Assembly: GCA_934636425.1 (NCBI GenBank)
Contig: CAKUAV010000165.1
Location: 1 to 6,331 of the forward strand
Length of the DNA: 6,331 bases
Direction: 5' to 3'
DNA from: an uncultured Clostridia bacterium
Lineage (GTDB): Bacteria; Bacillota; Clostridia; Christensenellales; Aristaeellaceae
Part shown: one piece after another, positions 5,755 to 6,331 of the stretch
How positions within the stretch are numbered: position 1 is the stretch's first letter
Layout of the letters: each line of letters begins with the position of its first letter
Program-made: the position numbers and the translations under genes
Notes under the pieces: model-generated
What the model was told of the DNA's origin: nothing
What the model saw: the letters and a program-made list of their open reading frames with translations, nothing else
Databases searched by the model: none

Positions 5755-6003
5755 ATGATCGTGCTGGATGGCCGCGCCCTGACGACGCGCGCCGAGGCCT
5801 ACGCTTATTTGCGCGAAAAGCTGGCGCTGCCCGCGTTCTTCGGCGACAATCTGGACGCGCTTTACGACGCGCTGACCGACTGGCCGGACGCGCAGGACGT
5901 TGCGCTGGCCTATTATGACGAAAAAAACGCCCTTCACCGCGCGCTTTACGGCGTTCTTCGGGACGCGGCGGCGGAACGGGGCTTTGCGGCTTACAGACTG
6001 TGA
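5755..6003 (+). CDS. Barstar-family ribonuclease inhibitor
   Basis: An 82-residue cytoplasmic protein matching barstar, the tight inhibitor that plugs the barnase active site. The N-terminal strand (IVLDG, 2-6), the LREKLALPAFFGDNLDALYD helix-loop (19-38) and DW at 42-43 follow barstar closely. The acidic residues that contact the RNase, D35 and D39 in Bacillus barstar, correspond to D34 and D38. It is slightly shorter than the 90-residue Bacillus protein, mainly in the second half (residues 48-82), where similarity is also weaker. It has no signal peptide, so it acts in the cytoplasm, protecting the cell from RNase not yet exported or mis-sorted. It has no promoter of its own in view, so it depends on the HAD/RNase transcript, and a terminator follows 8 nt after its stop. 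Confidence 0.93.
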   Translation: MIVLDGRALTTRAEAYAYLREKLALPAFFGDNLDALYDALTDWPDAQDVALAYYDEKNALHRALYGVLRDAAAERGFAAYRL

Positions 6004-6011
6004 AAAAAGAT

Positions 6012-6049
6012 GCGCTCGAGGGGAGAGTGATTTCCCTCGGGCGCTTTTT
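6012..6049 (+). terminator. Rho-independent terminator of the HAD-RNase-barstar operon
   Basis: An 11-bp stem pairs 6012-6022 with 6034-6044 with a single G-T pair. The loop is about 11 nt and TTTTT (6045-6049) follows. An A run (6003-6008) on the 5' side means some activity on the opposite strand is possible. Confidence 0.9.
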
Positions 6050-6062
6050 GCGGGAAAGGCGA

Positions 6063-6091
6063 TTGACAAATGCCTGAAAATGCAAAATAGA
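6063..6091 (+). promoter_or_regulatory. Possible promoter of the XRE gene
   Basis: A perfect -35 TTGACA (6063-6068) is followed at 17 bp by only a poor -10 (AATAGA, 6086-6091). TAGAAG at 6088-6093 (19-bp spacer, 4 of 6) is an alternative. The -35 is convincing, the -10 is not; a regulated or activator-dependent promoter is possible. Confidence 0.4.
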
Positions 6092-6135
6092 AGCCATTCC
6101 CTTCATATTCGCCTTGCAGGGGATGTGATTTTGCA
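6081..6135. repeat. Long interrupted inverted repeat upstream of the XRE gene
   Basis: Outer arms TGCAAAAT (6081-6088) and ATTTTGCA (6128-6135) are perfect 8-bp complements. Inside them CATTCCC (6095-6101) pairs with GGGGATG (6119-6125) with one G-T pair, leaving a 17-nt loop. It overlaps the -10 region of the candidate promoter, so it may be an operator pair for the repressor downstream, a leader structure, or part of a dispersed intergenic repeat. Confidence 0.5.
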
Positions 6136-6182
6136 GACGATTGGGTTATTCTTGTCCCGAAGAGGCGAAGGAGGGTTCGAAA

Positions 6183-6320
6183 ATGGATCAAATCACAATA
6201 GGGAAGTTCATTGCAAAAAAGCGCAGGGAACAGAATTTGACTCAGGAGCAGCTGGCCGAACGCCTGGGAATTTCAAACAAGACCGTTTCAAAGTGGGAAA
6301 CCGGAGTTTCCCATAGTTAA
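6183..6320 (+). CDS. XRE-family HTH regulator, N-terminal part only (possibly frameshifted)
   Basis: A 45-residue frame that begins as a clear Cro/cI-type helix-turn-helix: IGKFIAKKRREQNLTQEQLA (6-25) for helices 1-2, then ERLGISNKTVSKWETG (26-41) for the turn, recognition helix and the WE-G motif. Known members continue for another 20 or so residues to finish the HTH fold, usually followed by a C-terminal domain. Here the frame ends after WETGVSHS with TAA at 6318-6320, 11 bases before the window ends. The start is well supported: AAGGAGG (6168-6174) lies 8 nt upstream. It may be a remnant or a frameshifted gene (a one-base error in the GTTTCCC stretch would open another frame to the window edge). 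The true C-terminus cannot be judged. If intact further on, it would be a DNA-binding repressor, perhaps acting on its own upstream inverted repeat. Confidence 0.7.
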   Translation: MDQITIGKFIAKKRREQNLTQEQLAERLGISNKTVSKWETGVSHS

Positions 6321-6331
6321 GGATACTTTCA

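Noticed and set aside
5208..6106. Minus-strand frames over the RNase and barstar genes
   Set aside because: Both + strand genes match known families at catalytic and contact residues; the antisense translations are Arg/Pro-rich shadows and run through the terminator.
5900..6316. Long + strand frame spanning the barstar 3' end, terminator and XRE start
   Set aside because: It runs through a strong terminator and overlaps two better-supported genes in other frames; the translation has no family features.

Overview
The window looks like chromosomal DNA of a GC-rich Clostridia-type Firmicute (a gut Christensenellales/Oscillospirales-like genome would fit; this is inference from protein style, not a database hit). 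Supporting signs are strong AAGGAGG-type Shine-Dalgarno sites, short intergenic gaps with sigma-A-like promoters, Rho-independent terminators, a stand-alone TSCPD protein, a barnase/barstar pair and a clostridial-style XRE repressor start. All supported genes are on the + strand. The high GC content creates long open frames on the other strand, which I treat as shadows.

Layout. (1) 2-964: 3' part of a gene for a low-complexity protein. It opens inside a 48-bp tandem repeat (16-residue unit), runs through an Ala/Glu/Ser-rich linker and ends in a small conserved-looking C-terminal domain, followed by a hairpin terminator. (2) 1063-2608: two-gene operon, a membrane YdcF/DUF218-family protein and an inositol-monophosphatase-family enzyme, 13 nt apart. 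(3) 2609-2876: intergenic region with a weak hairpin, several palindromes and a strong extended -10 promoter with a 14-bp palindrome abutting its -35. It drives a single TSCPD-family gene (2877-3137) that ends in a strong terminator. (4) 3192-3439: regulatory region, then an EamA-type drug/metabolite transporter (3440-4339). (5) 4381-6049: a complete transcription unit of promoter, Cof-type HAD phosphatase (4447-5268), membrane-anchored barnase-type RNase (5265-5741, overlapping the HAD stop), barstar-type inhibitor (5755-6003) and terminator. (6) 6050-6331: a visibly more AT-rich segment (108 G+C of 240 bases in 6061-6300, i.e. 45%) with a TTGACA box, a long inverted repeat and the start of an XRE repressor whose frame stops right after the DNA-recognition region.

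Most interesting is unit 5. The RNase is complete at every barnase catalytic position but carries a lipobox instead of a cleavable secretion signal. It has almost no ribosome binding site of its own and seems to be translated by coupling to the HAD gene, whereas the barstar gene has a near-perfect site. That arrangement would favour inhibitor over toxin. Also worth a look are the shared promoter geometry at three units, the operator-like palindrome at the TSCPD promoter, the near-identical 48-bp repeats and the broken-looking XRE gene.
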